Assembly: GCA_902492455.1 (NCBI GenBank)
Contig: CABULH010000008.1
Location: 87,309-151,308 of the forward strand
DNA: 64,000 bases
Source of the DNA: an uncultured Oscillospiraceae bacterium
GTDB lineage: Bacteria > Bacillota > Clostridia > Oscillospirales > Acutalibacteraceae
Direction: 5' to 3'
The notes below the pieces were generated by a model. The model had not been told where the DNA came from, searched no databases, and was given only the letters and a program-made list of their open reading frames with translations. Both the position numbers and the translations under genes were made by a program. Shown piece after piece: positions 16,997-25,738 of this stretch. Each line of letters begins with the position of its first letter. Positions within the stretch are counted from its first letter, which is position 1.

Positions 16997-17144
16997 GCGG
17001 TCACAGCACACAAAGGCATACTGTAACCGCTCAAAAGCGCAAAATAGAACAACCACCTCAATAAGGTCGTTGTAATTTATCTTATGTATTTGTCTTCGTC
17101 TTTTATTTTTTCGCCCACCGGCGTCGCTAATGATATTTTGTCAT
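16997..17144 (-). promoter_or_regulatory. Attenuator-like leader upstream of the sigma-like gene
   Basis: In the 327-base gap 16834-17160 the leftward RNA would hold a 5-codon reading frame with GGGAGGAG upstream (17144-17127). A hairpin with 10-bp arms follows (17049-17058/17064-17073), and then an intrinsic terminator with arms 17021-17030 and 16997-17006 and a T6 tail. A second tiny frame (ATG ATT GTT TAA) with GGGGG before it starts at 16962. Order and spacing suggest translation-coupled attenuation. Confidence 0.5.
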
Positions 17145-17160
17145 TTGCACTCCTCCCTGT

Positions 17161-17505
17161 TTACTTCTGATCCGAATTATCAATGACCTTCAAAAGGTTT
17201 TCTATCATTTCACACGCAAGGATACGCTTGTTCAGTGGGTAGCTTTTTAGCTTTGCACTAATTTCGTGCAAATAAATAAGTTCCGGATGATCTGAGTCTG
17301 CTACAACAAACTGGTCAATCATCACACCCAAAGCATTTGCTATCTTGACCATCATATCTAAACTCGGAACACCTCGTCCATTTTCAATTTGCCCAATATG
17401 GCTATTGGAACAACCTATGATTTCTGCAAGCTCTTCCTGTGTGAGTCCTGCAATTTTACGGTACTTTCTCACATTAGCACCCAGTTTTTTGTACTCCAAA
17501 TTCAT
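17161..17505 (-). CDS. XRE family transcriptional regulator
   Basis: From the ATG at 17505 (AAGGAG upstream) the product has 114 residues. Residues 5-65 are a Cro/C1 HTH (YRKIAGLTQEELAEIIGCSN, then IGQIENGRGVPSLDMM). The C-terminal ~45 residues are helical (LKSYPLNKRILACEMIENLL). It is the likely local repressor of the element. It lies directly upstream of the attenuator-like leader of the sigma-like gene and downstream of the partition genes. Confidence 0.85.
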   Translation of the reverse strand: MNLEYKKLGANVRKYRKIAGLTQEELAEIIGCSNSHIGQIENGRGVPSLDMMVKIANALGVMIDQFVVADSDHPELIYLHEISAKLKSYPLNKRILACEMIENLLKVIDNSDQK

Positions 17506-17656
17506 ACACTCCTTATATCTCAATTTTATTCCATCATCAACACAGTTTGAAGAAAGCAAAATTCCAAAACACGCAGTATAAGTGGAATTGTATAAGAAAT
17601 GTTTGAAAATGAAAGGGAGAAGGGGTCCTCCCCCTCGGAGAACCCCTTCTTGCTTA

Positions 17657-18013
17657 CTAATCAAATAAGTCCAGATTGTGTAGCATCTCGTCTATATCCG
17701 CATCTGCAATTATAGGCTGGCTACCAGTGTTCTCCAAGCCGCCACTGGCCTGAGCGACTGATATTTTCTCGTCTATAATACTGCGGATTTTTTCTTCTAA
17801 CTCAGCCCAAGAAATATCCGGCTTAATCTTTACTTGAATTCTTCTGTAATCCATATTGATTTCCGGATGTGATTCAAGGTACTGCGCTACAGCTTCAACA
17901 ATAATAGCGCTTTTCTTATTTCCAATCTTTTCTAAAAATTCGCCGACCATATGGTTTTTCTCCGACGAATCACCAAATCCCAAGGTATATCTATACTTAC
18001 CATCCTTCTTCAC
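17657..18013 (-). CDS. ParR-like partition adaptor protein
   Basis: The 118-residue protein directly follows a ParM-type actin gene by 16 bases. Its N-terminal half (RYTLGFGDSSEKNHMVGEFLEKIGNKKS) looks like a ribbon-helix-helix DNA-binding domain. The remainder is acidic and ends in EMLHNLDLFD, suited to docking on filament ends. In type II partition ParR binds centromere repeats and links them to ParM filaments. The assignment rests on position, size and general layout. Confidence 0.65.
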   Translation of the reverse strand: MKKDGKYRYTLGFGDSSEKNHMVGEFLEKIGNKKSAIIVEAVAQYLESHPEINMDYRRIQVKIKPDISWAELEEKIRSIIDEKISVAQASGGLENTGSQPIIADADIDEMLHNLDLFD

Positions 18014-18029
18014 ACTATCGGCCTCCCTG

Positions 18030-18950
18030 TTATGCTGTCGGGCGATAACCTAACTGTTTGGAGGCGAGCATCTGATATCCTATGGCATTCGCTTTGGGAT
18101 CTTCAATGAAATCCGCTTTGCTAACGAGGTTGGATGCCTTGATATATTCTTCAAAAAGAATAGAACCGCCTCCAATAAACATTGCCGGATTTGCTCTTAG
18201 ATCTACCTGCAGCTCGCGAAGCTTATGCAGGATATCTCTGGTATGTGTCTCTGTAGCTTTTGTAATTGTTTGTATCACATCCTCCGGCAAAAATGTTTCT
18301 TCACCACGCAGCACAGCACTGATATGCTCGTCCTCGATCTTCATATCGTGCAACGCACCAACTCTGCGAATGATATCATTGTTCATTGTGATGACGCCCA
18401 GCTCCAAGCTGCGGCAAAACTGTAAATCCGGTTTGCCATTTCTGAGAAGCAACACATCCGTAGTGTATCCTCCGATATCTACGACAAACATCATCAGCGT
18501 GCTGAGGAGTTTCCCAGCATACGGTACAACCGCTGCATATGCCTGAGGATAAACGCATACATTGCGGATAATAATGCTGACAGGATTATCTTTGTAAACA
18601 AAATTGACCGTGCCTGTCCGCTTGAAATACTGAGCAAACTTGTTCTTCAGTATGCCGTAATGTTCCGGCGGGAGACCAACCGCAAGGTCAATGGGTTCAA
18701 AAGCAGACAGCCGTCCGGCGCTTTCCAGTTCTTTGGCAATCGCAAACAGTGTAAGAACAAAGTACCGCTCATCCTGTGTCTTATCGCGCATATAGGAGAG
18801 TCGGTTGCCGGTAAGCGTCCAAAATCTTCCGTCGTATTCCATTATTTCATCAGTCATCGGCGGTTTTACTGTATGCTCGGAAAGTCCCGCAACAAAAGAA
18901 TGGTTGAGGGTTTTTATGGCGTAATTGCCGTGATCAATTGCAATAATCAT
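18030..18950 (-). CDS. parM: ParM/StbA-type actin-like ATPase for DNA segregation
   Basis: The 306-residue protein has actin-fold motifs: phosphate-1 at the start (IAIDHGNYAIKTL), phosphate-2 in FVVDIGGYTTDVLLL near residue 158, and the adenosine loop FIGGGSILFEEY near residue 265. These plasmid ParM homologues form filaments that push replicated copies apart. A ParR-like gene follows. Its presence means the element probably has an extrachromosomal, multi-copy or replicating stage. The promoter at 18985-19020 has a sequence shared with two other operons. Confidence 0.85.
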   Translation of the reverse strand: MIIAIDHGNYAIKTLNHSFVAGLSEHTVKPPMTDEIMEYDGRFWTLTGNRLSYMRDKTQDERYFVLTLFAIAKELESAGRLSAFEPIDLAVGLPPEHYGILKNKFAQYFKRTGTVNFVYKDNPVSIIIRNVCVYPQAYAAVVPYAGKLLSTLMMFVVDIGGYTTDVLLLRNGKPDLQFCRSLELGVITMNNDIIRRVGALHDMKIEDEHISAVLRGEETFLPEDVIQTITKATETHTRDILHKLRELQVDLRANPAMFIGGGSILFEEYIKASNLVSKADFIEDPKANAIGYQMLASKQLGYRPTA

Positions 18951-18984
18951 TTTGAGATACCTCCTGCGTTTATATTTTATCTTA

Positions 18985-19020
18985 TTACACGGATGTTTAT
19001 CCGCATTCGCAACATCAAAT
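18985..19020 (-). promoter_or_regulatory. Shared-type promoter 1, for parM
   Basis: Read leftwards, TTTGATGTTGCGA (19020-19008) contains a -35 TTGCGA. A 17-bp spacer and TGTAAT (18990-18985) follow, 35 bases before the parM start. Near-identical layouts occur at 40704-40739 and 63658-63693. Confidence 0.65.
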
Positions 19021-19051
19021 ACTCATTTTCTTTGAAATGCGCATAAAAAAA

Positions 19052-19078
19052 CGGGCAGAAAGTTGCAACTTCCGCCCG
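19052..19078 (-). terminator. Terminator after the primase gene
   Basis: Leftward RNA forms a stem from 19078-19067 with 19064-19052, followed by seven T residues. It lies 9 bases after the primase stop. Confidence 0.75.
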
Positions 19079-19086
19079 CCTTTGGT

Positions 19087-20151
19087 TTACTGTGAGATTG
19101 ATGACTGGATGAGATATTTCCAGATATAATCATCAAGTCCCTTATATTGCGGATCCCAGAGATAGGTTCCATACACAAATCCCATGCTGCTGAGCATTCC
19201 TACAAGGTTGTTATATCCGTTTTGAACATTTGGATTACTGAGAAAATCCATATCAAATGCGGTCATTATTTTTGTTGTTCCCATTTCTCGCAAATAAGTA
19301 AGCATTCGCTCTAAGTGTGTAAGAGAACTAACGCCCGGCACTGCGACTACGGTTTGACCTGTCAGATTATGAATGACATCCGCTTTCATCGGACCTTCCG
19401 TAAGCAAAATGGTTTGCCTCGGCGGTCCAGCAAGATGTGCCCAAGCTTCAGCGCCGCAGCCGTCGTTTTTTCCCACACTGGAAACCCAGCGAAATTTTCG
19501 ACGAGTCACATTATCCCTTCGTATCTGAAGACCTTGAATTGAACCGTGTTCTTCCCGAACCGGTATCAAAATCCCACGCTTTTCATTGATAAACGACCAT
19601 TCGCCGCTATCCGTCTTATAAAATCCAGGAACACCGGCAAGATAAAGTCCTTCATTCATCAACTGTTTTGCAAGCGCTTTCATTCCGATAACCGGTGTCG
19701 TTTTATATCCAAGCCGCTCAATCATCTCATCAGATAACCCTCTATCGTGTAAATTCTGCCGATGATCAGAGGCCAGCGATAATTTCGAGAGTAATGTTTG
19801 ATAGGTTTCATGCCTGCTGTCCACATCAGTAAGCGGACAATCAGGAACCTCTTTGACAACAATCTGCTGCCGAGGTTTTTTTATTTCGCCCTGCACATTC
19901 AGTCTCGCAATCAGAGCATCCCGAACTTCATTACGCGGTATGCCGGTGTAATGAGAATACAGATCGAACACACCGCCGCAGAATCCGCAGCGCGGACATC
20001 TAAACACATCTTTTTTCAGATTGATATTCAGATGTTTTTTTCGCGGATTATCATCGCAACACGGACAGGAAATGTTATATGCAGATCTACCGTATGGCGG
20101 ATATGGCAATCCAAGCAGTGGAATGATATCTGACATATGAAAAATATCCAT
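19087..20151 (-). CDS. CHC2 zinc finger / TOPRIM DNA primase-like protein
   Basis: The 354-residue protein has a DnaG-type CHC2 zinc finger at about 29-60 (CPCCDD then FRCPRCGFCGG). A TOPRIM-like (DUF3854) domain follows at about 240-320, with LLTEGPMKADVI and the acidic TAFDMDF motif. Such short primases serve plasmids and integrative elements in lagging-strand or post-transfer synthesis. A palindromic hairpin (20166-20188) lies just before its AAAGGAGG ribosome site. It is the last gene of the leftward recombination block and is followed by a terminator. Confidence 0.82.
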   Translation of the reverse strand: MDIFHMSDIIPLLGLPYPPYGRSAYNISCPCCDDNPRKKHLNINLKKDVFRCPRCGFCGGVFDLYSHYTGIPRNEVRDALIARLNVQGEIKKPRQQIVVKEVPDCPLTDVDSRHETYQTLLSKLSLASDHRQNLHDRGLSDEMIERLGYKTTPVIGMKALAKQLMNEGLYLAGVPGFYKTDSGEWSFINEKRGILIPVREEHGSIQGLQIRRDNVTRRKFRWVSSVGKNDGCGAEAWAHLAGPPRQTILLTEGPMKADVIHNLTGQTVVAVPGVSSLTHLERMLTYLREMGTTKIMTAFDMDFLSNPNVQNGYNNLVGMLSSMGFVYGTYLWDPQYKGLDDYIWKYLIQSSISQ

Positions 20152-20165
20152 ACAGCCTCCTTTCC

Positions 20166-20188
20166 GGGGGACGGATAATCCGTCCCCC
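20166..20188 (-). other. GC-rich palindrome ahead of the primase ribosome site
   Basis: GGGGGACGG and CCGTCCCCC pair around a 5-base loop, ending 4 bases before the primase Shine-Dalgarno. No T run follows, so mRNA stabilisation or processing is as likely as termination. Confidence 0.5.
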
Positions 20189-20202
20189 TAATTTTATGAA
20201 CA

Positions 20203-20961
20203 TCAAGCTGATGTTTTCTGTACGGCATCCTCACATATCAGTTTTGCCGCCTCAATAATTTCGGGCGCTCCTGTAAACTTAGTTGCAACCCAGTTCAACG
20301 CCTTCGGATCAATCGTAATCAAATCTCCCAAAGTTTTTCCACTGTATTTCTTGATGGGACACGGAGTCTGCATCGCGAGTTTCAGTTTGTCGTCATAGGA
20401 TAGCTCGGCAGGAACTGTCTCATACTCTTCTTCGGGAGGATTTTCAGGCGCCGGTTCAAATACCGCTTCAGCTGTGCTTGCCGGCACTACAGTAGCTGCC
20501 GGTTGTATTTCCGCCGGAAGTTCCGAAGGAATATTTTCTACTTCTTCGCCGGCAATCGCAAACTGTAATCCGAACCCAGCATTTCTCAGTGCAATCCCAA
20601 TAGCTGCTGTCTGCGCCCATTCCCTGGGCGAAACTGACGGCTTTGTTGTCGATACACCTCTTGATGCTGTAGCTTCCGCCAAATAGCACTCCACCGGATC
20701 CTGATAGTTGGCATAGACACGAGCAGTTGCAACAAAGCAATCCTTCCCGCTGGATACCTGAACAGCGATTTTTCCCTGCGGGTACACCAGCCGGAACCAC
20801 GCCATTTGAATGACCACGGGCAATCGCTTCATTTTTTCACCGGTTGAAAGATCGGTGAACTCCACAGCAAATGCCTCCGGGTCAAATCCCTCCACATTGT
20901 TAATAGTATTAAGTTGTTTCAAAGCCAACATCTTGCTTTGTTCATTCGAGTTCAAACTCAT
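20203..20961 (-). CDS. Possible single-strand annealing (Rad52/Sak-like) protein
   Basis: From the ATG at 20961 the product has 252 residues. The segment IQMAWFRLVYPQGKI, then ATARVYANY and AQTAAIGIALRNAGFG resembles phage and plasmid annealing-type proteins. In those a substrate-length check precedes a conserved A-x-G-R-A-L-x-x-A-G-F-G helix. A long Pro/Glu/Ala linker (about 155-195) separates a small C-terminal domain (SYDDKLKLAMQTPCPIKKYSGK...). The YqaJ-type nuclease nearby supports an exonuclease-annealase pair. The family call is an inference. The start overlaps the upstream gene by 4 bases. Confidence 0.5.
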   Translation of the reverse strand: MSLNSNEQSKMLALKQLNTINNVEGFDPEAFAVEFTDLSTGEKMKRLPVVIQMAWFRLVYPQGKIAVQVSSGKDCFVATARVYANYQDPVECYLAEATASRGVSTTKPSVSPREWAQTAAIGIALRNAGFGLQFAIAGEEVENIPSELPAEIQPAATVVPASTAEAVFEPAPENPPEEEYETVPAELSYDDKLKLAMQTPCPIKKYSGKTLGDLITIDPKALNWVATKFTGAPEIIEAAKLICEDAVQKTSA

Positions 20962-21416
20962 TTTTGTTCCTCCTTCAGACTGATATAGGTTTCCCGATAC
21001 TGAACCCACGCAGGAAGCACGGTCGTAATCAGGGTATTGATACTTTGTTTATAAAGTTCCGCTGTGGTGGGCTTAAAGCTGCTAAACTGTTTCCTACAGT
21101 TGAGCACGACCTGTAATAAACTGTTTGCTGCTGTTTCCCGCACCTGCTTTTGCTTTTCATCTGCCGGCTGTCCAAACTTGTGATCGGTCAGCATATGGTA
21201 GATATACATATCCCACATCTGATAATGATAAGCAAGCACCTTGGTATCAGTTGTAACAGGTGCTGTTTTCACAAAAAGCTGGCAAGACTCCAGGACATCA
21301 ATACGGTATAAGATCTCCTGATATACAAGCACCTTGTCAAGCGGTAAAACTCCGTTCATAACCTTTTCTACTAATTCCGTCCGAAGATCGGTATACTTCT
21401 CTAATAATGTTGCCAT
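20958..21416 (-). CDS. Helical protein of unknown function
   Basis: The 152-residue protein is predicted mostly helical (LLEKYTDLRTELVEKVMNG, AANSLLQVVLNCRKQF) and has no membrane segment or metal site. It is coupled to the possible annealing protein by a 4-base overlap and follows the RecD2-like gene by 14 bases. That suggests a role in DNA recombination or replication. I do not recognise the family. Confidence 0.6.
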   Translation of the reverse strand: MATLLEKYTDLRTELVEKVMNGVLPLDKVLVYQEILYRIDVLESCQLFVKTAPVTTDTKVLAYHYQMWDMYIYHMLTDHKFGQPADEKQKQVRETAANSLLQVVLNCRKQFSSFKPTTAELYKQSINTLITTVLPAWVQYRETYISLKEEQK

Positions 21417-21430
21417 AACCGGCTCCTTTC

Positions 21431-23611
21431 TTATTTTCTGTCGCTGAATTCAATCAGCCGTTGTGCCAATAAAGTTCCTCGTTTTTCCGTGTCCTGTTTC
21501 TTGATCGCAATACACAGGGCGCGGCGTTCTCCCACAATAATGACTCGCTCTTTTGCTCTTGTAATCGCTGTATAAATAAGCGGTCTTACGAGCATGATCG
21601 CGTGCGCACACTGCAGGTTAATGATAACCGACTGATACTCAGATCCTTGTGATTTATGAATCGTTGACGCATAGCCAAGGTCCAGTAGGCCAAGCTCAGT
21701 AATGTCGTACTCCGCTATCCGTCCATCACCGAAATCAATCTTTACAACGGTTTCACTGCCGGAACCGGAAATTTCGGTAATGTACCCGACATCGCCATTG
21801 TTGATATCCTCTCGGTTCTTGGTCTGCATCACCTTGTCACCAACACGGAAAGTGCGCTTCCCAAGCACAACCTCTTTCTTAGTGGCATCAGGCGGGTTGA
21901 TTTGTAATCGGATGCGTTCATTCAGTGCATTGACACCGGTATCTGTTTTCTGACGATACGGTGATAGCAACGCTACATTATCCACACCGAACTTCGCCGT
22001 TTCTTCCATATAAATGCGTTCCAAAATCTCTGCGGATTTCGGAAGTTCACTGGAATCCACGAACCGAAAATCATCGCCATAATCCATAGACAGGTTGCCG
22101 TGGCGGATCAGTTTTGCGTTTGTTGCAATTCTGCTGCCTGCGCTCTGCCTGTGAACCTTGTCCAACCGTACAACCGGTATGACACCGCTTTTGATGATCT
22201 CACTGAGTACTGCGCCCGGGCCAACAGAGGGCAGCTGATCTGAGTCTCCGATAAACACTACCTGACATCTGTTTGGAATGCCCTGCAGGATGTGTTTCGC
22301 CAAATAAATATCCAGCATAGAGACCTCATCCACCAGCACCAAATCAGCTTCTAACGGCTCCGGTTCTCCAAACATTCCATCCTCTCCAGCGAAGAGGCCG
22401 AGTGCCTTATGAACCGTTGATGCCGGAAAACCTGTTGACTGTTCCATACGCCTCGCTGCGCGGCCCGTAGGAGCACAGCAAACGACCTGATTTCCTGGAC
22501 ACTGGCTCCGATAAATATCAAGAATCGCTTTCTGAATCGAAGTCTTACCCGTACCAGGACCGCCCGTAATGACAGAAATGGGGGACTGGAGCGCTGTCAA
22601 GACTGCATTCCGCTGTTCCGGATCCAAACGGATACCCAGATTTTTCTCTTCCGAATTCAGCGCTCTCTCGATGTTATTGCATACGAACTGAACACGCTGC
22701 TTTGTTTTGCGATGAAGCATCTTTGCCAGCTGTTCCTCAGCCTCTGCTGTTGCGGGACGGTATACACTGTCCTTATAACAGATCAGCCTGCCGGAATAAA
22801 CCAGTCTGGCCGCACGGTTTGCCGCCATATCTTCTGTCAATTCCGGTGTTTCAAGAATCTTCAGCGCCTCTTTGATGAAACTGTGCTTTTCCATGCACAG
22901 ATTTCCTTTGCCTTCTGCTTCCTGAAGTGTGTACAATAATCCCTCATCCACACGCTCTGGAGTAAGCTTTTGAAATCCCATACTCATTGCGATCTTATCG
23001 GCTGTATGAAACCCAATGCCCGGAACCTCGCAGAGTTTATAGGGATGGTTTTTCACGATATCCATCGTTTCGTTGCCATAAAGCTGATAAAACTGGACGG
23101 CTCTGTTCGGTGTGATACCGTGTGGCACCAAAAAGGCAACCACATCACGGGCGCCTCGATTGGCGAGATAGGACTCACAGATCTTTTTCAGTTTGTTTTG
23201 GCTGATACCGGGAATCGCGAGCAGCCTCTTGGGTTCATTGTCAAGCACCTCAAGGGTCTGCACACCAAACTCCTCGAATATTCTCTCAGCTATCTTGGGT
23301 CCAATGCCTTTAATCTGGCCGGAGGCGAGGTAGGCAATAATCCCTTCTTTTGTCGGTGAAATTACCTCGTTATAGCTCTCTACTTCAAATTGGACACCGT
23401 GCTTTGGGTTTTTACTCCAATGCCCATTTAGCTGATAGCGCAGATTATTAGCTGTTGGCAAGCAGTATCCCACCGCTTTTATCTGAGTGACATCATTTCC
23501 AACGAAGTCCTGAACCTTTTCACAGGTGCGGTACAGGGCAATCATATAACTGCCTGGATTCACAACCGTGACATTCTGCGGATAAATCAATCGTTCAAAT
23601 TGACATATCAA
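21431..23611 (-). CDS. recD2: RecD2-like ATP-dependent DNA helicase
   Basis: The 726-residue protein has the RecD2 layout: an N-terminal OB-like part, helix-hairpin-helix repeats (IKGIGPKIAERIFEEFG near 100, AIPGISQNKL, EVPGIGFHTADKI), and then a superfamily 1 motor. The Walker A GGPGTGKTS is at about 350-358, the DEVSML Walker B near 425, and the C-terminal SH3-like and 2B segments end with ASTIHKSQGSEY. RecD2 unwinds DNA 5' to 3' and acts in recombination and repair. It lies between a hypothetical gene and the annealing-protein pair in a leftward operon. Confidence 0.9.
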   Translation of the reverse strand: MICQFERLIYPQNVTVVNPGSYMIALYRTCEKVQDFVGNDVTQIKAVGYCLPTANNLRYQLNGHWSKNPKHGVQFEVESYNEVISPTKEGIIAYLASGQIKGIGPKIAERIFEEFGVQTLEVLDNEPKRLLAIPGISQNKLKKICESYLANRGARDVVAFLVPHGITPNRAVQFYQLYGNETMDIVKNHPYKLCEVPGIGFHTADKIAMSMGFQKLTPERVDEGLLYTLQEAEGKGNLCMEKHSFIKEALKILETPELTEDMAANRAARLVYSGRLICYKDSVYRPATAEAEEQLAKMLHRKTKQRVQFVCNNIERALNSEEKNLGIRLDPEQRNAVLTALQSPISVITGGPGTGKTSIQKAILDIYRSQCPGNQVVCCAPTGRAARRMEQSTGFPASTVHKALGLFAGEDGMFGEPEPLEADLVLVDEVSMLDIYLAKHILQGIPNRCQVVFIGDSDQLPSVGPGAVLSEIIKSGVIPVVRLDKVHRQSAGSRIATNAKLIRHGNLSMDYGDDFRFVDSSELPKSAEILERIYMEETAKFGVDNVALLSPYRQKTDTGVNALNERIRLQINPPDATKKEVVLGKRTFRVGDKVMQTKNREDINNGDVGYITEISGSGSETVVKIDFGDGRIAEYDITELGLLDLGYASTIHKSQGSEYQSVIINLQCAHAIMLVRPLIYTAITRAKERVIIVGERRALCIAIKKQDTEKRGTLLAQRLIEFSDRK

Positions 23612-23626
23612 AATCTTTGCTCCTTT

Positions 23627-24163
23627 CTACTGTTCTGACAAAACGGGAATGAGGACTTTCCGTGTTTGTGGCACAAAATATTCCTCTTCCCTGACTACAT
23701 ATTCTTTTGTGAGCCTGACAGAGGTGCGAACCATATCGTCCGCCAGCTTATCAAACTCCTGAACCAATTTGACGCGCTCTCTCAGTTCGTACATTTCCCA
23801 ATCCTCGAAATCTGCGTCATCGTCTGTCCCACGATTGGGGTAATAGTGTTCACAATCCCCCTGATAGAGCACCAAATACCCTCCGCTGCTACCATTAAAT
23901 CTTGCCTGCCACACATAGTCGTGCTTCCGAGCAAAGTCATGCGCCAGTTCGCTTTGGAAATAAAAAAACTCCGGGATATCCAGCATTTCGTACAGTTTGT
24001 CTGCAATCTCTTGATCCAAACTAAGCTTGTAAATTTTGAGATTACACGCATACGAATATGAGCCGTTCCAGGAGTTCATTGTAGGGTATCGGAAGTGATG
24101 CTCAAGAAAATCCGTCATCGCCTTACGGGATCGCAGATCCACCGACTGATAAAACTTCCTCAT
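23627..24163 (-). CDS. Hypothetical protein of mobile elements
   Basis: The 178-residue protein has aromatic-rich segments (TDFLEHHFRYPTMNSWNGSY, YVWQARFNGSSGGYLVLYQG), an acidic stretch (DDDADFEDWEMYEL) and a charged helix near the end. No known catalytic motif is seen. Its start overlaps the upstream NDT-like gene by 4 bases. I recognise the pattern as recurring in clostridial conjugative elements but no function is known. Confidence 0.6.
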   Translation of the reverse strand: MRKFYQSVDLRSRKAMTDFLEHHFRYPTMNSWNGSYSYACNLKIYKLSLDQEIADKLYEMLDIPEFFYFQSELAHDFARKHDYVWQARFNGSSGGYLVLYQGDCEHYYPNRGTDDDADFEDWEMYELRERVKLVQEFDKLADDMVRTSVRLTKEYVVREEEYFVPQTRKVLIPVLSEQ

Positions 24164-24690
24164 TTGAACATCACCGCATTTTGCATATGGGACAAGGGTG
24201 CATCAAAGCTGAGCATATAATGCTCCGGCTTGAATTTCACCAATGACTTATTGCCGCCGTTCTGCGTCACGAGTTTCTGCACCATAACATACATTGCATC
24301 GTCGAAGGTGTAAATCGGCATATTCAAAGAGACTGCGTGAAGAATTTCACCACGCATACCATGACTGATACGGCTGCCGCACACAAACAGCATATCGCTG
24401 TCCGACAGCAACTGCAGCCCAAATGTCAGAGCTGCTGCGCGTTCTGAAGGAATCTTGTCGCATAAAAGCATTGGCAGATACGCATGAGGCGCCCTTGCGG
24501 CATTGCCCATTACAATCATTGCGTAATACATATACGCTCTGGCGTTCCGCATATTAGAGAGCATTTCCTCATCGGTCTCTGCGCTGAGCGGCGAGCAGAT
24601 ATATACCTTCTTGCAGCATCGGTTGTTTTTAAGAAACTGCGACTCCAGCCGGCTTTCCCAGTTGTCTGTAAAAATGTTTGTTTCCATCAA
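24160..24690 (-). CDS. DUF4406/DUF7768-like, nucleoside 2-deoxyribosyltransferase fold
   Basis: Residues 28-120 resemble the NDT-like Rossmann fold. They show VYICSPLSAETDEEM, then APHAYLPMLL, and LLSDSDMLFVCGSRISHGMRGE with the motif where the catalytic Glu of the fold sits. Family members act on nucleosides or nucleotide sugars or serve as binding proteins. Here it may support DNA base metabolism of the element. It overlaps its downstream neighbour by 4 bases. Confidence 0.65.
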   Translation of the reverse strand: MMETNIFTDNWESRLESQFLKNNRCCKKVYICSPLSAETDEEMLSNMRNARAYMYYAMIVMGNAARAPHAYLPMLLCDKIPSERAAALTFGLQLLSDSDMLFVCGSRISHGMRGEILHAVSLNMPIYTFDDAMYVMVQKLVTQNGGNKSLVKFKPEHYMLSFDAPLSHMQNAVMFK

Positions 24691-24703
24691 TATCGATCCT
24701 TTC

Positions 24704-25738
24704 TTATATCGCCTTTGTAACCGTTAGTTTGCGGCTCTCGGAGGTTTTCTGAACATCCTGATAGATGCCGGGATATTTCTCCTTGAGCGCTTTCGTATCG
24801 GTTCTGTGGCTTGTTTTAGTGGCAAAATCAATGAGATATTTATCCGTAGTGGTCTCAAGAAATCCATGTTCGTGAGCCTTCATCAATTCTGCAATTCGCA
24901 CAGTATGTGCCTCAATCTCCTTTTCATAAGTTTTGATCTCTGCCTTTCGATCAGCAATCTGGTCTTGTAAGGCAGCAATGCGTTTGACCTGCTTTTCCAA
25001 TTTCCGAGGCAGTTCAATGGTAGGAAGGGTCGGACTGCTTGCGCCGTAAATCCTCGCGAGCGATTCCAAAGCCAGTTTTGGTTTGACAGTGCTCATCGTA
25101 GGCGGTTTATCATGTTCCAAGCTCCAAATCCATTCATCTAAGCGCTCAAAAATCAGATCCTCTTTGGCCTGATCCCTTTCGATTGATGGAATCGCAAGGT
25201 CATTATCCGGATTGTTTCCCCATAGGGCTGAAAATGCGCCGATTTTCACATCTGCTACGCCCAAGTAGAAACGCAGCTGCAGCTCATAATAGATAGGAAT
25301 AGCGTCATCCGCCCAGTCACCTGCCTTATGGTAGGTACAGCTTTTACACTCCAAAATCCCTGGCTCGTTATCTTCTGCGCGAATAAACCTGCGGTCGAAG
25401 TTTGCCAAAGCATAGGGATGATCAGCGTGCTGATAAAGACCAGTATCCTCATAAACGGTATTTCCGCTCTTCTTTGCATACCAGTGCGCTGCAATAGGTT
25501 CTAACAGATGTCCCATTTCAAGCTGACTGGAATTTGCTTTGACAGGAGGTTTCATTCTTCCTTTTTTAATCATCCACAGTTCTAACGGCGTTGTCCACGG
25601 GCTGACTCCGAAAATAGCCGCTACATCACTGCCTCCGACCGTATAAGGAATCTTCCCATCCGGTCCGTGCATTCTGCACTCAAGCCAGCGGTCATTGTCC
25701 ATTCCAGCAGTATCGCATAGTAAAATAGGGGCTGCCAT
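24704..25738 (-). CDS. YqaJ-type viral recombinase (PD-(D/E)XK exonuclease)
   Basis: The 344-residue protein has the YqaJ nuclease core: GGSDVAAIFGVSPWTTPLELW near residue 35, EMGHLLEPIAAHWY, and the active-site ILECKS near 148 followed by IPIYYELQLRFYLG. A charged coiled coil covers about 240-290. Such nucleases resect DNA ends for annealing proteins in phage recombination. A possible annealing protein lies downstream in the same operon. It overlaps the next upstream gene by one base. Confidence 0.9.
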   Translation of the reverse strand: MAAPILLCDTAGMDNDRWLECRMHGPDGKIPYTVGGSDVAAIFGVSPWTTPLELWMIKKGRMKPPVKANSSQLEMGHLLEPIAAHWYAKKSGNTVYEDTGLYQHADHPYALANFDRRFIRAEDNEPGILECKSCTYHKAGDWADDAIPIYYELQLRFYLGVADVKIGAFSALWGNNPDNDLAIPSIERDQAKEDLIFERLDEWIWSLEHDKPPTMSTVKPKLALESLARIYGASSPTLPTIELPRKLEKQVKRIAALQDQIADRKAEIKTYEKEIEAHTVRIAELMKAHEHGFLETTTDKYLIDFATKTSHRTDTKALKEKYPGIYQDVQKTSESRKLTVTKAI

